DNA from: an uncultured Eubacteriales bacterium
GTDB lineage: Bacteria; Bacillota; Clostridia; Oscillospirales; Oscillospiraceae
DNA: 13,061 bases
NCBI GenBank assembly: GCA_900552015.1
Contig: URXY01000054.1
Span: 1-13,061, forward strand
Direction: 5' to 3'
Made by a program: the position numbers and the translations under genes. Of the stretch, positions 1 through 6,646 are shown piece after piece. The notes beneath the pieces are model-generated. The model had not been told where the DNA came from, did no database searches, and saw only the letters and a list, made by a program, of their open reading frames with translations. How positions within the stretch are numbered: the stretch's first letter is position 1; each line of letters starts with the position of its first letter.

Positions 1-92
1 TGCTCATCACGGGACAGGGAATGCTCGGCATCTTCGCCGTCATGGCCCTCATCACGACCACCGTCATGCTGTTCACCCGGCTCGCCAAGTAG
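1..92 (+). CDS. C-terminal end of a small membrane protein, possibly OadG-related transporter subunit (5' end outside window)
   Basis: An open frame enters from the left edge and stops with TAG at 90-92. The visible 29 residues run from a GQGMLGIF motif into a hydrophobic helix and end in the basic tail TRLAK. A single helix of this kind with a short basic tail resembles the small gamma-type (OadG-related) subunits of sodium-pumping decarboxylases, which anchor the complex in the membrane. That match is from memory of the family style, and the fragment is too short to prove it; any small single-pass protein would also fit. It converges with the DAHP synthase gene and shares a bidirectional hairpin with it. 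Confidence 0.4.
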   Translation, partial: LITGQGMLGIFAVMALITTTVMLFTRLAK

Positions 93-143
93 TGCACCAT
101 TAAAAAAAGCGTCCCTTTGGATGCTCTGCCTTGCCCTGTTATC

Positions 144-181
144 AAAAGCGCCCGTGTTTTTGGTCAAACACGGGCGCTTTT
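144..181. terminator. Bidirectional intrinsic terminator between convergent genes
   Basis: A perfect 16-bp inverted repeat (144-159 and 166-181, arms AAAAGCGCCCGTGTTT and its complement) with a 6-base loop. The A-run on one side and T-run on the other make it usable from both strands. It lies between the small membrane protein (+) and the DAHP synthase gene (-). Confidence 0.85.
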
Positions 182-200
182 CATTTGCTCCATATGCTAT

Positions 201-1235
201 TCACAGCAGCTCTGCCAGCTCCAGGACCAGTTTCTCAGTCTTTTCCCACCCGAGGCAGGCGTCTGTAATGCTCTTGCCATAGGTGCATTCCGTGATCTTC
301 TGGTTGCCGTCTTCAATGTAGCTCTCGATCATCAGGCCCTTGACCAGACCATCGATGTCATTTGAGTGCCGCTTGGAGTGAAGGACCTCCTTGGCGATGC
401 GGATCTGCTCTAAGTACTGCTTGCCGGAGTTGGCGTGGTTGCAGTCCACGATGCAGGCAGGGTTCTTGATGCCGCGCTCCACATACAGCTTGTGAAGCTG
501 CACAAGGTCCTCGTAATGGTAATTGGGACGGCTCTCTCCCTTTTCGTTCACATAGCCGCGCATGATGGCGTGGGCATAGGGATTGCCGTAAGTCTCCACC
601 TCCCATCCGCGATAGAGGAACGTATGGTCGCCCATCGCCGCATAGATGGAGTTCATCATCACGCTCAGGTCTCCGCCGGTGGGGTTCTTCATACCGACCG
701 GCACATCGATACCGCTTGCGACCAGACGGTGCTGCTGGTTTTCCACTGAACGCGCGCCAACGGCGACGTAGCCCAGAATATCGGACAAATAGCGGTAGTT
801 TTCAGGATACAGCATCTCGTCCGCACAAGCAAAGCCTGTTTCCTTCACCGCACGGGTGTGCAGGCGGCGGATGGCGATGATGCCCTCGAGCATATCCGGC
901 TTCTTGCTGGGGTCGGGCTGGTGAAGCATCCCCTTATAACCCGAGCCGTTGGTGCGCGGCTTGTTGGTATAGATGCGCGGCACGATCAGGATCTTGTCCT
1001 TCACCTGCTCCTGCAGCGGGACCAGCCGATAAATATAATCCATCACGCTGTCCTCGCGGTCAGCCGAGCACGGTCCGATGACGAGCATCAGCCGCTTGTC
1101 CCGTCCGTCGAGGATCGCGCGCATTTCCTCCACGCGCTCCTCTCTCACCGCAGCGACCTGCTCCGTAAGCGGGAACTCCTTTTTGATGTCCATCGGGATC
1201 GGCAGCTTGCGGATGAATTTTGCACTTTTCTGCAT
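201..1235 (-). CDS. aroF: 3-deoxy-7-phosphoheptulonate synthase (DAHP synthase), class I
   Basis: Catalyses condensation of phosphoenolpyruvate with erythrose 4-phosphate, the first step of the shikimate pathway to aromatic amino acids, in the cytoplasm. The 344 residues match the usual length of the AroF/G/H type. Visible motifs are GPCSA (54-58), PRIYTNKPRT (86-95), GARSVENQQHR (160-170), GMKNPTGGD (181-189) and DCNHANS (264-270). The metal ligands expected from the E. coli enzymes are present as C56, H267, E304 and D325. The start ATG at 1233-1235 has AAGGAG at 1244-1249 eight bases upstream. There is no fused chorismate mutase or ACT domain. Which amino acid inhibits it cannot be read from the sequence. 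It stands alone, with no other aromatic pathway gene beside it and no T-box seen upstream. The symbol aroF is a conventional choice; aroG or aroH would be equally valid by sequence class. Confidence 0.95.
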   Translation of the reverse strand: MQKSAKFIRKLPIPMDIKKEFPLTEQVAAVREERVEEMRAILDGRDKRLMLVIGPCSADREDSVMDYIYRLVPLQEQVKDKILIVPRIYTNKPRTNGSGYKGMLHQPDPSKKPDMLEGIIAIRRLHTRAVKETGFACADEMLYPENYRYLSDILGYVAVGARSVENQQHRLVASGIDVPVGMKNPTGGDLSVMMNSIYAAMGDHTFLYRGWEVETYGNPYAHAIMRGYVNEKGESRPNYHYEDLVQLHKLYVERGIKNPACIVDCNHANSGKQYLEQIRIAKEVLHSKRHSNDIDGLVKGLMIESYIEDGNQKITECTYGKSITDACLGWEKTEKLVLELAELL

Positions 1236-1276
1236 AATGAATACTCCTTGTTGATGATCGAGCGATATATTCTATT

Positions 1277-1305
1277 ATTTTACAGCGTTCCCCACGGTTC
1301 CGCAA
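1277..1305 (-). promoter_or_regulatory. Probable sigma-A promoter of the DAHP synthase gene
   Basis: On the minus strand, TTGCGG (1300-1305) and TAAAAT (1277-1282) are separated by exactly 17 bases, in an otherwise plain leader about 40 bases ahead of the start codon. The -10 box is good and the -35 box only fair. Confidence 0.4.
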
Positions 1306-1521
1306 GCACGATTTCATGACAGCATGTATAAAGATTCGAAAACGGCGCACTTAAATTCTATTGAATATCGAAAACAGCGGTCAGTTCTACCCATATCGTT
1401 CCTGTTGGCAAAGCTGTTATATCTCTCCTCGCCTTTCCTGCCTACACTCTTCTGCAGTCTTCTTCACCCACACCGCAAAATGGCGCTTTGCGATCAAAGA
1501 TGAATGTACATTATGTAAAAC
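1306..1521. other. Intergenic stretch without a recognisable gene
   Basis: This part of the 679-base gap between aroF and ssrA shows no gene I can support. A minus-strand frame of about 40 codons ends in TAA near 1420 and reads like charged, helical protein (for example FAVWVKKTAEECRQERR). It has no start codon with a ribosome binding site and may be coding debris or chance. No riboswitch, tRNA or repeat was recognised. Confidence 0.4.
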
Positions 1522-1557
1522 AAAATGGAGAGCCGATCAGAACCGGTTCTCCATTTT
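1522..1557. terminator. Terminator-like hairpin downstream of the decayed frame
   Basis: AAAATGGAGA (1522-1531) pairs with TCTCCATTTT (1548-1557). Pairing continues inward through a G-U pair and CCG/CGG to leave an 8-base loop, giving about 14 pairs. A/T runs flank both sides. It sits 30 bases past the stop codon of the minus-strand frame at 1587 and is best read as that gene's former terminator. A smaller hairpin, GACCGC with GCGGTC (1569-1586), lies between them. Confidence 0.55.
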
Positions 1558-1586
1558 TGTTAAATATCGACCGCAGCAAAGCGGTC

Positions 1587-1844
1587 TCACTCCTCGTCGT
1601 CTATCTTCTCTTGATACCGATCCATCTCCTGAAGCAATCTCTTGGCAGCCTCGATCTTTTGCTCCATGTTCAGAAACCTCTTTGTCAACTCTGCTCGCTC
1701 TCCTACCGGATCACCGTATGCTGCACGGAATTTTTCCATCTCACGCCACACATACTCCTCGCACTTGTTGACCGTATTTCCAACATACTCTGTATACAGC
1801 GACAGCTTTGTATTGTTGGAACTATGTTTTCTTATTATTTTCCA
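1587..1844 (-). pseudogene. Short unrecognised reading frame downstream of ssrA, probably a 5'-truncated gene remnant
   Basis: The minus strand is open for at least 86 codons before the TGA at 1587-1589. The translation is protein-like, with residues such as YVGNTVNKCEEYVWREMEKF followed by a charged, probably coiled-coil end (ELTKRFLNMEQKIEAAKRLL and ending KIDDEE). The first ATG in frame (1737-1739) would give only 50 residues, a GTG at 1749-1751 gives 54, and neither has a well-spaced ribosome binding site. Protein-like sequence continues upstream of both, and the frame runs without a usable start up to the ssrA terminator. The simplest reading is the 3' end of a gene that lost its start. 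Base composition is less GC-rich than the flanking genes. The 3' end of tmRNA genes is a known integration target for phages and islands, so a mobile-element origin is possible but not shown. I do not recognise the family. Confidence 0.4.
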
Positions 1845-1873
1845 AAAATGGTCACATGAGGCCTTATCAAATA

Positions 1874-1912
1874 AAAAGCTGCATTCCAGCGGTAAACTGA
1901 AATGCAGCTTTT
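1874..1912 (-). terminator. Intrinsic terminator of ssrA
   Basis: A 12-bp perfect stem (1874-1885 with 1901-1912, AAAAGCTGCATT) is topped by a further CAG/CTG pairing. On the minus strand it is followed by a T-rich run. It starts three bases beyond the encoded CCA end of tmRNA. Confidence 0.9.
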
Positions 1913-1914
1913 GA

Positions 1915-2261
1915 TGGTGGAGGCGGCGGGAGTCGAACCCGCGTCCGAAAGCACTTTAACAGGACTTTCTCCGGGCGCAGTCAGGATATAAACATTCCCT
2001 ACACGCAAGGACACCTGACGGACCTTACGCTTTGGTAGAGTCATGATGCGTGGGCAGGTCAACTCTTTCCCGCCTCACGGACGCCACGTTCACGACGCCT
2101 TCCCCGGTCCGTGGCCTCCCCGGTTCAGACGGCTGCCTACTTAGGCAGCGACAGCAACTTCGTTGTTGTTCTTTAATTTATAAGTTGCCCGTTTTATAGA
2201 GGCCAGGCGCCTCTGCCCGCTTATCCTGCCTCCACACCCCCGTCGAAACCGGTACGCCCCC
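1915..2261 (-). ncRNA. ssrA: Transfer-messenger RNA (tmRNA)
   Basis: The 347-nt RNA rescues stalled ribosomes with SmpB and adds a degradation tag to the unfinished protein. The 5' end GGGGGCG (2255-2261) pairs with CGCCTCC (1919-1925), followed by the discriminator A and an encoded CCA (1915-1917). The T-arm GGGTTCGACTCCCG lies just inside, and the 5' part contains the typical GGTTTCGACGGGG stretch. The tag frame is at 2141-2188: GCA resume codon, encoded peptide ATYKLKNNNEVAVAA, then TAA, followed by the CCTAAGTAGG hairpin region. This is a single-piece tmRNA, not a permuted two-piece one. No clear promoter was seen directly upstream. Either it has an atypical one or it is made as part of a transcript starting at smpB. 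Strand and both ends are well supported. Confidence 0.95.
2141..2188 (-). other. tmRNA tag-peptide reading frame
   Basis: Fifteen codons from the GCA resume codon to TAA give ATYKLKNNNEVAVAA. The hydrophobic end VAVAA is of the type recognised by ClpXP-like proteases; the commonest bacterial ending is ALAA. The asparagine run before it is encoded by AAC codons. The resume position is inferred from the GCA codon and the length of the frame. Confidence 0.8.
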
Positions 2262-2267
2262 GTGTGA

Positions 2268-2290
2268 GCGGCGCACAATAAGTGCGCCGC
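2268..2290 (-). other. Perfect GC-rich hairpin immediately 5' of mature tmRNA
   Basis: GCGGCGCAC (2268-2276) and GTGCGCCGC (2282-2290) form a 9-bp stem with a 5-base loop, six bases ahead of the first base of tmRNA. No U-run follows it on the minus strand, so it is a poor terminator. It may shape the precursor that is trimmed at the 5' end. A second hairpin, ACAACAG with CTGTTGT (2296-2312), sits between it and the prolyl isomerase stop and is followed by TGTTGTTC, at best a weak terminator. Confidence 0.5.
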
Positions 2291-2334
2291 GAACAACAAC
2301 AGGGTCTGTTGTGCGAAAGCAAAAGGAAATGAAA

Positions 2335-2856
2335 TTACATCTTCTCCGGCTCGGGATAGTCAACGCCCTGCGTATCCACGCGGATGGTCTTGATGACCTG
2401 CGGCTTTTTCGGCATGTCGTTGTACATGTTGCGGTTCACGCGGGAGATATCCACCGCAGCCTGCGCATTCTCGGTGATCTTGCCAAACGCCGCATACTGA
2501 CCGTCAAGGTGCGGCGCGTCGGCCACCATGATAAAGAACTGACTGCCCGCGCTGTCGGGGATCATCGTGCGCGCCATCGACAGAACGCCCAGCGTGTGCT
2601 TGAGGTCGTTCTTGAAGCCGTTGGCGGAGAACTCGCCGCGGATCTCGTAGCCGGGGCCGCCCGTGCCGTTGCCATCCGGATCGCCGCCCTGGATCATAAA
2701 GCCGGGGATAACGCGGTGGAACACCACGCCGTCATAAAAGCCGGAGTTCGCCAGCGCGATGAAGTTGTTGACGGTATTGGGTGCGATTTCGGGATAAAGC
2801 TCGCCGTTCATCACCGCGCCGCTTTCCATTTCGATGGTCACGATCGGATTTGCCAT
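2335..2856 (-). CDS. Cyclophilin-type peptidyl-prolyl cis-trans isomerase
   Basis: Speeds proline isomerisation during protein folding. The 173 residues form one cyclophilin domain with no signal peptide or membrane segment, so it should be cytoplasmic. The core signatures are FHRVIPGFMIQGGD (46-59), with catalytic R48, F53 and Q56, then SMAR (93-96), SAGSQFFI (102-109) and LDGQYAAFG (117-125). The place of the tryptophan in human cyclophilin A seems to hold tyrosine, as in many bacterial members, which usually bind cyclosporin weakly. The ATG at 2854-2856 is preceded by AAGGAG (2865-2870), which overlaps the stop codon of smpB. The two genes are therefore almost certainly one transcript with coupled translation. 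Its place between smpB and ssrA could suggest a role linked to nascent or rescued proteins, but this is only context. Confidence 0.93.
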   Translation of the reverse strand: MANPIVTIEMESGAVMNGELYPEIAPNTVNNFIALANSGFYDGVVFHRVIPGFMIQGGDPDGNGTGGPGYEIRGEFSANGFKNDLKHTLGVLSMARTMIPDSAGSQFFIMVADAPHLDGQYAAFGKITENAQAAVDISRVNRNMYNDMPKKPQVIKTIRVDTQGVDYPEPEKM

Positions 2857-2868
2857 AATTTTCTCTCC

Positions 2869-3333
2869 TTATCTCCGCGCTTTCATCGCGCGGTCCATCT
2901 CGCGCTTGGCGTCGCGCCGGGCGGCGTCCTCACGCTTGTCGTAGTTTTTCTTGCCCTTGCACACGCCGACCTCGATCTTCACGCGCGCATCCTTGAAGTA
3001 GACGCTTAGCGGAACGAGCGCGTAGCCGTCCTGCTTGATGAGCGAGTAGAGCTTGCCTATCTCGCGCTTGTGCAGAAGGAGCCTCTTCGGCCGGTCGGGG
3101 TCGTGGTTGAAGATATTGCCCTTGTCGTAGGGCGAAATGTGCATCGACAGCACGTTTGCCTCGCCGTTTTTGACGATGACATAGCTGTCTTTCAGGTTGA
3201 GCGTGCCGGCGCGGATGGACTTGACCTCCGTGCCCTTGAGCTCGATGCCCGCCTCATAGCGGTCTTCGACAAAATAGTCGTGGAACGCCTTGCGGTTCTG
3301 CGCCATGACCTTTATCCCTTTTTTCTCCGCCAC
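2869..3333 (-). CDS. smpB: SsrA-binding protein SmpB
   Basis: Binds the tRNA-like part of tmRNA and carries it into the empty A site of stalled ribosomes. The 154-residue length is normal. Family blocks are GIELKGTEVKSIR (29-41), HDPDRPKRLLLHKREI (77-92), GYALVPLSVYF (103-113) and the basic tail beginning KGKKNYDKRED (126-136), which folds into the mRNA channel. The start is GTG at 3331-3333, placed about eight bases after an excellent AAAGGAGGTGA. An ATG at 3338-3340 is out of frame, and an internal ATG at residue 10 lacks a binding site. The gene lies two genes upstream of ssrA on the same strand, so both halves of the trans-translation machinery are encoded within 1.4 kb. Confidence 0.97.
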   Translation of the reverse strand: MAEKKGIKVMAQNRKAFHDYFVEDRYEAGIELKGTEVKSIRAGTLNLKDSYVIVKNGEANVLSMHISPYDKGNIFNHDPDRPKRLLLHKREIGKLYSLIKQDGYALVPLSVYFKDARVKIEVGVCKGKKNYDKREDAARRDAKREMDRAMKARR

Positions 3334-3363
3334 GGCCCATCACCTCCTTTGCGTTCGGGTAGT

Positions 3364-3392
3364 AGTTTAGCATACTTTTCCTTTCAGCACAA
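3364..3392 (-). promoter_or_regulatory. Probable promoter of the smpB-cyclophilin-ssrA block
   Basis: On the minus strand, TTGTGC (3387-3392) and TAAACT (3364-3369) are 17 bases apart. TGC directly before the -10 box gives an extended -10 element. The start codon lies about 30 bases downstream of the -10 box. Confidence 0.5.
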
Positions 3393-3488
3393 GAGCTGTC
3401 ACAAAAACGTAACAATTCGAAAAAGCGCCGCAGTCTTCCCTATTCTGCCCATCTCCTTTAATTTATAGTAGAATTTCGCCTGCCGCCG

Positions 3489-3497
3489 TGCTATAAT
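3489..3497 (+). promoter_or_regulatory. Extended -10 promoter of the Nudix-walRK-yycHI cluster
   Basis: TGC-TATAAT, a perfect -10 box (3492-3497) with the TGn extension and no good -35 box, about 58 bases ahead of the Nudix start. The leader contains a small hairpin, GCGGC with GCCGC (3521-3535), just before the AGGAGG ribosome binding site at 3540-3545. Confidence 0.6.
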
Positions 3498-3555
3498 TTT
3501 GTCATCTATCCCATGCTTTGGCGGCGATCTGCCGCACTCAGGAGGCAACTTTATC

Positions 3556-4119
3556 ATGGACCTGACCGAACGCAGACTTTCCCGCGAGACGATCTACGAG
3601 GGAAATATCTTACATATCTACCGCGACGACGTGCTCCTGCCGAACGGCAGGACGAGCGTGCGCGAGGTCGCCGATCACCCCGGCGGCGTCGCGATCGTCG
3701 CCCTCGATGAGAACGACAATGTGCTCACCGTGAAGCAGTACCGCTACGTCTTCTCCCGCGTGCTTGAGGAAATTCCCGCCGGAAAATTGGAGCACGGTGA
3801 AGACCCGCGTGAGGCAGCGATGCGCGAATTGAAGGAGGAGACCGGCGCGGTGAGCGCGCGCATGACCAATCTCGGAGCGTTGCTCGTCTCCCCCGGCTGT
3901 TACGGCGAGGTGCTGCACCTTTACCTTGCCGAGGGACTGACCTTCGGCGAGCAGCACCCGGACGAGGATGAATTTTTGGAGCTTTACCGCACGCCGTTTT
4001 CCGACATGCTCGCGCGCGTGATGCGCGGCGAGATCGAGGACGCGAAGACCGTCTGCGGCATCCTCAAGGTCCACGCCCTGCGCACGGCGCAAAAAGAGAG
4101 ACAGGAGAAAGAGAACTGA
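3556..4119 (+). CDS. Nudix hydrolase, ADP-ribose pyrophosphatase type
   Basis: Predicted to split ADP-ribose into AMP and ribose 5-phosphate, clearing a reactive by-product of NAD turnover. The Nudix box fits GX5EX7REUXEEXGU exactly at residues 76-98 (G76, E82, REL at 90-92, E94, E95, G97). It is preceded by QYRY (61-64) and EEIPAGKLE. SPGCYGE (112-118) shortly after the box has the proline placement of ADP-ribose-specific members such as Bacillus NudF. Length is 187 residues with no signal sequence. The ATG at 3556 has AGGAGG (3540-3545) ten bases before it. A longer frame opening at TTG 3499 would begin at the transcription start and is rejected. Its TGA shares one base with the walR ATG (TGATG), so translation is probably coupled. 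Confidence 0.92.
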   Translation: MDLTERRLSRETIYEGNILHIYRDDVLLPNGRTSVREVADHPGGVAIVALDENDNVLTVKQYRYVFSRVLEEIPAGKLEHGEDPREAAMRELKEETGAVSARMTNLGALLVSPGCYGEVLHLYLAEGLTFGEQHPDEDEFLELYRTPFSDMLARVMRGEIEDAKTVCGILKVHALRTAQKERQEKEN

Positions 4120-4829
4120 TGGAACAGAAGAAGACCGTCCTCATCGTGGAGGACGAGAAAAACATCGTTGATATCATCCGCTTCAACCTTCAGCGCACCG
4201 GCTACGACACGCTCGAGGCCTACGACGGCGAGGCGGGCCTTGCCATGGCGCGCGAGAAAAAGCCCGACCTCATCTTACTCGACGTGATGATGCCCAAAAT
4301 GATGGGCTTTGATGTCTGCCGCGCGCTGCGCGCCGAGGGCGACAACGTCCCCGTCATCATCCTGACCGCGCGCGAAGAAGAGGAGGACAAGATCTTGGGC
4401 CTTGAGATCGGCGCGGACGACTACATCACCAAGCCCTTTTCCATGCGTGAGCTGCTCGCGCGCGTCAAAGCGAACATCCGCCGCACAACGATGCTCTCCG
4501 CTCCCGCGGCGGAGGACAACGCCATGAGCGCCGGCGGCGGCATCACCATCAACACCGACAGCTTTCAGGTGCGCAAAAACGGCGTGCCCATCGACCTCAC
4601 ACAGCGCGAGTATGAGCTTTTGACGTTCCTCGCCAGCCACCCCGGCAAGGTCTTCTCCCGCGTCGATCTGATGGAGCAGGTCTGGAACTACGGCTATGTC
4701 GGTGACGATGCACGCACCGTGGACGTGACGGTCCGCCGCCTGCGTGAAAAGATCGAAGACGACCCCGCGAACCCCACCTGCATCCTCACGCGCCGCGGCG
4801 TGGGCTATTATTTTGCCGCGCAGGCCTGA
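4119..4829 (+). CDS. walR: OmpR/PhoB-family response regulator, WalR-like
   Basis: DNA-binding partner of the kinase encoded next to it. The receiver domain (about 5-122) has the acidic pair E11/D12, phosphorylation site D55 in LLDVMMP, T83 in ILTA, and K105 in YITKPFS. The winged-helix domain (about 140-233) contains the recognition-helix region RTVDVTVRRLREKIED (199-214) and ends in RRGVGYYF, very like Bacillus WalR/YycF. The family controls cell-wall hydrolases and envelope homeostasis in Firmicutes and is often essential there. The assignment to WalR over PhoP rests on these motifs plus the following kinase and YycH/YycI-like genes. AGGAG at 4103-4107 serves the start, which overlaps the Nudix stop by one base. 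Confidence 0.9.
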   Translation: MEQKKTVLIVEDEKNIVDIIRFNLQRTGYDTLEAYDGEAGLAMAREKKPDLILLDVMMPKMMGFDVCRALRAEGDNVPVIILTAREEEEDKILGLEIGADDYITKPFSMRELLARVKANIRRTTMLSAPAAEDNAMSAGGGITINTDSFQVRKNGVPIDLTQREYELLTFLASHPGKVFSRVDLMEQVWNYGYVGDDARTVDVTVRRLREKIEDDPANPTCILTRRGVGYYFAAQA

Positions 4830-4864
4830 TGCGCGCAGCATTTTCCCGAAAGGAGTGACCGCCT

Positions 4865-6646
4865 ATGTTCCGCAGCCTGCATATGAAGCTCGTGATGATC
4901 ATGCTGCTGCTCGTCACCTCGCTGATGGCGGTGGTGGGCGCGTTTCTGATGACCAGCGTCACCAACTTCTATATCGATGACTTCTACGATCAGATGAGCG
5001 AGGCCTTCGGCGAGTCCGGCACCGCGTTTGTTGCTTCCCTTCGTGAAGAGGCCGCGCAGGAGGATGGCGTTTCACGTCTTCAGACGATGCTCGAGGCCTA
5101 CTCCGGCACGCTGAGCATCGACTCGCGCAACCGCAACTACTATATCCTTGACGGCAAGAGCGGCGAGGTGCTCGCCTCGAGCAACGAGGACTCCGAGCTT
5201 TTGGAGCAGACCGAGAACATCCTCACCGCCCGCAACGGCGAAGTCGGCGACCACAGCGACCTTGCCGCAAGCTACATGGATGTCGCCATCCCCATCTCCG
5301 GCGGCGACAACAGCTTTATCATCTACATCCGCGACAACCGCACCACCGTCTCGTCGCTGAACTCAGAGCTGCTGTTCATCATTTTGCAGGCCCTGCTCGT
5401 GGGTCTTCTCGTCTCTATCCTGCTCTCGTTCCTGCTGGCAAAGACGATGATCGACCCCATTGAAAAGCTGACCGAGGGCGCCGAGCGCATCGCGACCGGT
5501 GACTTTGACGAAACGCTCGCCGTCGAATCGACGGACGAGATCGGTATCCTGACGACGACCTTCAACGACATGGCCTCCGTCCTTCACTCCACGCTCGAAG
5601 CCGTGGAGAACGAGCGCAATAAGCTCGACACGCTCTTCCTCCACATGAGCGATGGCGTCGTTGCCTACGACGGCAGCGGCGCGCTCATCCACTGCAACCC
5701 CGCCGCCTGCGAGCTGCTGGGCCGCACGGCGGAGGAGTGCGTCTACAGCGAGCTTTTCGAGTCCATCTGCCCCTTTTCCCGCGTCATTTCCATGCAGCGC
5801 AGCGAATTTGTCGAATCCGAGCTGACGGTCGGCGAGCGCAGCGTGGAGCTTTACTTTGCACCCTTTTCCGATGAAGAGAGCGGCGGCGTTCTCATCGTGC
5901 TGCATGATGTGACCGAGCACCGCAAGACCGAGGAGCGGCGCAAGGAATTTGTCGCCAATGTCTCCCATGAGCTGCGCACCCCGCTTACCAATGTCCGCTC
6001 CTATGCCGAGACCATCCGCGAGGCCGGTGACGACCTGAGCCGCGAGACGGAGAATGACTTCCTCGATGTCGTCATCAGCGAGACCGACCGCATGACCCAC
6101 ATCGTGCAGGATCTTCTGACGCTCTCGCGCCTCGATTCCGGCCGCAGTGAGATGACCATGGCGCTTTTCCCCTTCTCCGCCGCTATCGACTCCGTCCTCC
6201 GCTCCATCGAGCTGGAAGCCCGCCGCCATAAGCACGAGCTCACGCACGACTACAGCGAAAATCTGCCCCTCATCATGGGCGACCGCGGGCGTATCGAGCA
6301 GGTCATGCTCAATGTTCTCGGCAACGCCGTCAAGTATACGCCCGACGGCGGCCACATCCGCGTCACCGCGGGAAGCGAAGGCGAAACCGTCTGGATGGAG
6401 GTCGCGGACGACGGCATCGGCATCCCCGAGACAGACCGAAGCCGCATTTTTGAGCGCTTCTACCGCGTCGACAAGGCACGCTCACGCGAGTCCGGCGGCA
6501 CGGGTCTTGGACTTTCCATTGCGACCGAGATCGTCCAGCGCCACCACGGCACGCTCACGCTTGTCGACCGCCCCGGCCCCGGCACGACCGTGAGACTGGA
6601 GCTCCCCATCACCCAGCCCATCGGCGTGGAGGGCTCCCATGAGTAA
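4865..6646 (+). CDS. walK: Sensor histidine kinase, WalK-like (TM-extracellular-TM-HAMP-PAS-kinase)
   Basis: Membrane kinase expected to phosphorylate the WalR-like regulator. The 593 residues show TM1 (about 9-33), an extracellular sensor region (about 35-165), TM2 (about 168-192), HAMP (about 193-246), PAS (about 250-350), the dimerisation box SHELRTPLTN with phospho-accepting H368, N-box N487, G1 DDGIGIP (515-521), F-box FERF (529-532) and G2 GGTGLGL (544-550). All catalytic motifs are intact. In the PAS domain H260, D263, H347 and E351 match the spacing of the zinc ligands reported for Staphylococcus aureus WalK (H271, D274, H364, E368). The ATG at 4865 follows AAAGGAG (4849-4855). Its stop overlaps the start of the YycH-like gene by eight bases. 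Confidence 0.93.
   Translation: MFRSLHMKLVMIMLLLVTSLMAVVGAFLMTSVTNFYIDDFYDQMSEAFGESGTAFVASLREEAAQEDGVSRLQTMLEAYSGTLSIDSRNRNYYILDGKSGEVLASSNEDSELLEQTENILTARNGEVGDHSDLAASYMDVAIPISGGDNSFIIYIRDNRTTVSSLNSELLFIILQALLVGLLVSILLSFLLAKTMIDPIEKLTEGAERIATGDFDETLAVESTDEIGILTTTFNDMASVLHSTLEAVENERNKLDTLFLHMSDGVVAYDGSGALIHCNPAACELLGRTAEECVYSELFESICPFSRVISMQRSEFVESELTVGERSVELYFAPFSDEESGGVLIVLHDVTEHRKTEERRKEFVANVSHELRTPLTNVRSYAETIREAGDDLSRETENDFLDVVISETDRMTHIVQDLLTLSRLDSGRSEMTMALFPFSAAIDSVLRSIELEARRHKHELTHDYSENLPLIMGDRGRIEQVMLNVLGNAVKYTPDGGHIRVTAGSEGETVWMEVADDGIGIPETDRSRIFERFYRVDKARSRESGGTGLGLSIATEIVQRHHGTLTLVDRPGPGTTVRLELPITQPIGVEGSHE

Noticed and set aside
1236..1500. Possible T-box or other amino-acid-sensing leader of aroF
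   Set aside because: No conserved T-box sequence or specifier-like structure was found; only a plain promoter and ribosome binding site are visible.
1488..1859. 123-residue + strand frame in the aroF-ssrA gap
   Set aside because: No ribosome binding site and a leucine/cysteine-rich translation; it is the antisense of the more protein-like minus-strand remnant.
1835..2062. 75-residue minus-strand frame overlapping ssrA
   Set aside because: It lies within tmRNA, whose ends, T-arm and tag frame are clear; the protein frame is accidental.
3499..3555. Upstream TTG extension of the Nudix hydrolase
   Set aside because: It would start at the transcription start next to TATAAT. The AGGAGG at 3540-3545 points to ATG 3556, and the extra residues match nothing in the family.
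5363..6355. 330-residue antisense frame inside walK
   Set aside because: Overlaps HAMP, PAS and kinase motifs of the real gene and has the same shadow composition.
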